A stretch of DNA of 49,809 nucleotides from contig CAYOTA010000012.1 in assembly GCA_964406795.1 (NCBI GenBank), forward strand, positions 1 to 49,809, read 5' to 3'. Made by a program: the position numbers and the translations under genes. This DNA is from JAGORM01 sp964406795 (lineage in GTDB: Bacteria > Patescibacteriota > Microgenomatia > Levybacterales > GWA1-39-11). Under the pieces are notes generated by a model, which had not been told where the DNA came from, did not search any database, and worked only from the letters and a program-made list of their open reading frames with translations. Shown here one piece after another: positions 49,249 to 49,809 of this stretch (position 1 is the stretch's first letter; every line of letters starts with the position of its first letter).

Positions 49249-49515
49249 TTAAGCAAGACCAAATTTTTGACCGATTCCTTCTGCTCTTTTTTTATCCATT
49301 TTGAAAAGGAAGTTAAAGAGTCTGCGTCTTTTAGACAACATGTTAAGTAATCCGCGTCTACTGTGTGAATCTTTTTGATGAATTTTTAAGTGACTTGCAA
49401 GCTTTTCAATCTTATGTGTTAAAAGAGCAATCTGAACTTCTGGAGATCCTGTGTCGCCCTCTGCTGTTGCATGCTGTTTTATGATATCTTGTTTTTCGTC
49501 AGTTGAAAGTGCCAT
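49249..49515 (-). CDS. rpsO: Small ribosomal subunit protein uS15
   Basis: Binds the central domain of 16S rRNA and helps form the intersubunit bridge. The 88-residue protein is of normal length, starting MALSTDEKQDIIKQHATAEG, with the conserved GDTGSPEVQIALLTHKIEKL, HLKIHQKDSHSRRGL and LLNMLSKRRRLFNFLF segments. The order rpsO-pnp is conserved across many bacteria. Its promoter lies 67-95 bp upstream, leaving a leader of about 65 nt, where feedback by the protein on its own mRNA, known from other bacteria, could act. Confidence 0.97.
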   Translation of the reverse strand: MALSTDEKQDIIKQHATAEGDTGSPEVQIALLTHKIEKLASHLKIHQKDSHSRRGLLNMLSKRRRLFNFLFKMDKKRAEGIGQKFGLA

Positions 49516-49581
49516 TTTTTGTGTGTATCGAGTGTATTTCTGGAGAGCCCGATTTATTTATTTCTTTTTAATCTACTTTGT

Positions 49582-49610
49582 ATTATACCAGACCCCTCTT
49601 ACATTTGCAA
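49582..49610 (-). promoter_or_regulatory. Promoter of rpsO-pnp
   Basis: Minus strand TTGCAA (49605-49610), 17 nt, TATAAT (49582-49587) with a TGG extension. Transcription should start near 49575, so rpsO has a leader of about 60 nt. Confidence 0.7.
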
Positions 49611-49630
49611 TCCTGAAGGAAGTAATTATT

Positions 49631-49732
49631 TTAGCCATCCCATGCATGTATCTGAGTATGATTAGAACCACCAATGGTTTTCAATAACTCTGTTTTTTCT
49701 TTTTCCGTCATGTTTGTAAGATCAACAAGCAT
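49631..49732 (-). CDS. Possible 33-residue ORF
   Basis: ATG at 49732 to TAA at 49631-49633, encoding MLVDLTNMTEKEKTELLKTI followed by 13 polar residues ending HAWDG. GGGAG (Shine-Dalgarno-like) lies 8 nt before the ATG. The middle would be a short charged helix. I do not recognise it. It could be a real small protein or the remnant of a longer gene interrupted near the hairpin at 49765-49789. Confidence 0.4.
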   Translation of the reverse strand: MLVDLTNMTEKEKTELLKTIGGSNHTQIHAWDG

Positions 49733-49758
49733 ATAACCAACTCCCTGCTTGTTTAATA

Positions 49759-49809
49759 TTAAACTTCCACGGGCTTACGCCACGTGGAATTAGCTGAGTT
49801 CAAGCGTTG
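49759..49809 (-). CDS. C-terminal end of a gene cut by the window edge (uncertain)
   Basis: A minus-strand frame is open at the right edge and ends at TAA (49759-49761), reading QRLNSANSTWRKPVEV. The last codons overlap a strong hairpin. A frame ending on such a hairpin is typical of TnpB-type genes of IS200/IS605 elements, but 16 residues are too few to assign a family. Confidence 0.3.
   Translation of the reverse strand, partial: QRLNSANSTWRKPVEV
49765..49789 (-). other. Strong hairpin with GNRA loop and adjoining palindrome
   Basis: In the minus-strand transcript TTCCACG-T-GGC-GTAA-GCC-CGTGGAA forms a 10-bp stem with one bulge and a GTAA tetraloop. The palindrome GTTTAATATTAAAC (49751-49764) follows directly. 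It could be a terminator, or the right end of an IS200/IS605-type element. Confidence 0.5.

Noticed and set aside
1..49809. CRISPR array or Cas genes
   Set aside because: No regularly spaced direct repeats and no Cas-like proteins were seen; the dispersed inverted repeats are far apart.
1..49809. Alternative genetic code (TGA as Gly, as in some CPR lineages)
   Set aside because: TGA ends several well-defined genes at conserved C-termini (thiolase, HMG-CoA reductase, kinases) and forms the ATGA overlaps.

Overview
The window reads as a piece of a Candidate Phyla Radiation (Patescibacteria) chromosome, most likely Microgenomates-like. I infer this from AT-rich compact coding, reduced versions of housekeeping proteins (alanyl-tRNA synthetase without its C-terminal domain, a Lon-type ATPase without protease), sortase, LamG and PilM-like envelope proteins, and the gene order rpoB-rpoC-rpsL-rpsG. 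TGA is used as an ordinary stop, so the recoded CPR lineages are unlikely. No rRNA, intact tRNA or CRISPR array is visible.

Layout. 1-1469: a cut-off membrane-anchored protein, signal peptidase I and a small membrane protein whose first codons are antisense to a tRNA-like segment. 1488-2575: an IS1595-type element with its own promoter and a small overlapping ORF. 2.7-7.2 kb: an M24 peptidase, an anchored cyclophilin, a dCTP-deaminase-like protein, a GNAT acetyltransferase behind a T-box riboswitch, and two unknowns. 7.3-15.7 kb: the rpoB-rpoC-rpsL-rpsG block with a long structured leader. 15.8-22.6 kb: envelope genes (MltG, LamG surface protein, sortase, PilM-like protein) plus a nucleoside/AMP phosphorylase. 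22.7-38.1 kb: alaS, a large basic orphan protein, nth, a YvcK-like gene, small membrane proteins, a RodZ-like protein, FtsK, a glycosyltransferase-like gene, RNase J overlapping a protease-less Lon ATPase, and an ECF sigma factor with two small membrane proteins.

38.1-46.7 kb is one plus-strand operon for the whole mevalonate route: class I HMG-CoA reductase, archaeal-type HMG-CoA synthase, thiolase and DUF35 protein, two GHMP kinases, diphosphomevalonate decarboxylase, Nudix IPP isomerase, undecaprenyl diphosphate synthase and a metallophosphoesterase. Most junctions are 4-bp ATGA overlaps. The one clear break, thiolase to DUF35, is explained by a MITE-like insertion that duplicated 13 bp and so rebuilt the start codon. 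46.7-49.8 kb carries rpsO-pnp and the window edge.

Three regulatory themes stand out. (1) About ten genes have a -10 box ending exactly 6 nt before the start codon, usually with a plausible -35 or extended -10, which implies leaderless mRNAs and fixes many start sites. (2) rpoB and pnp share a conserved leader hairpin followed by a U-run. (3) A T-box controls a GNAT gene. A dispersed inverted repeat (3 copies) sits in the rpoC-rpsL gap and twice in the mevalonate operon.
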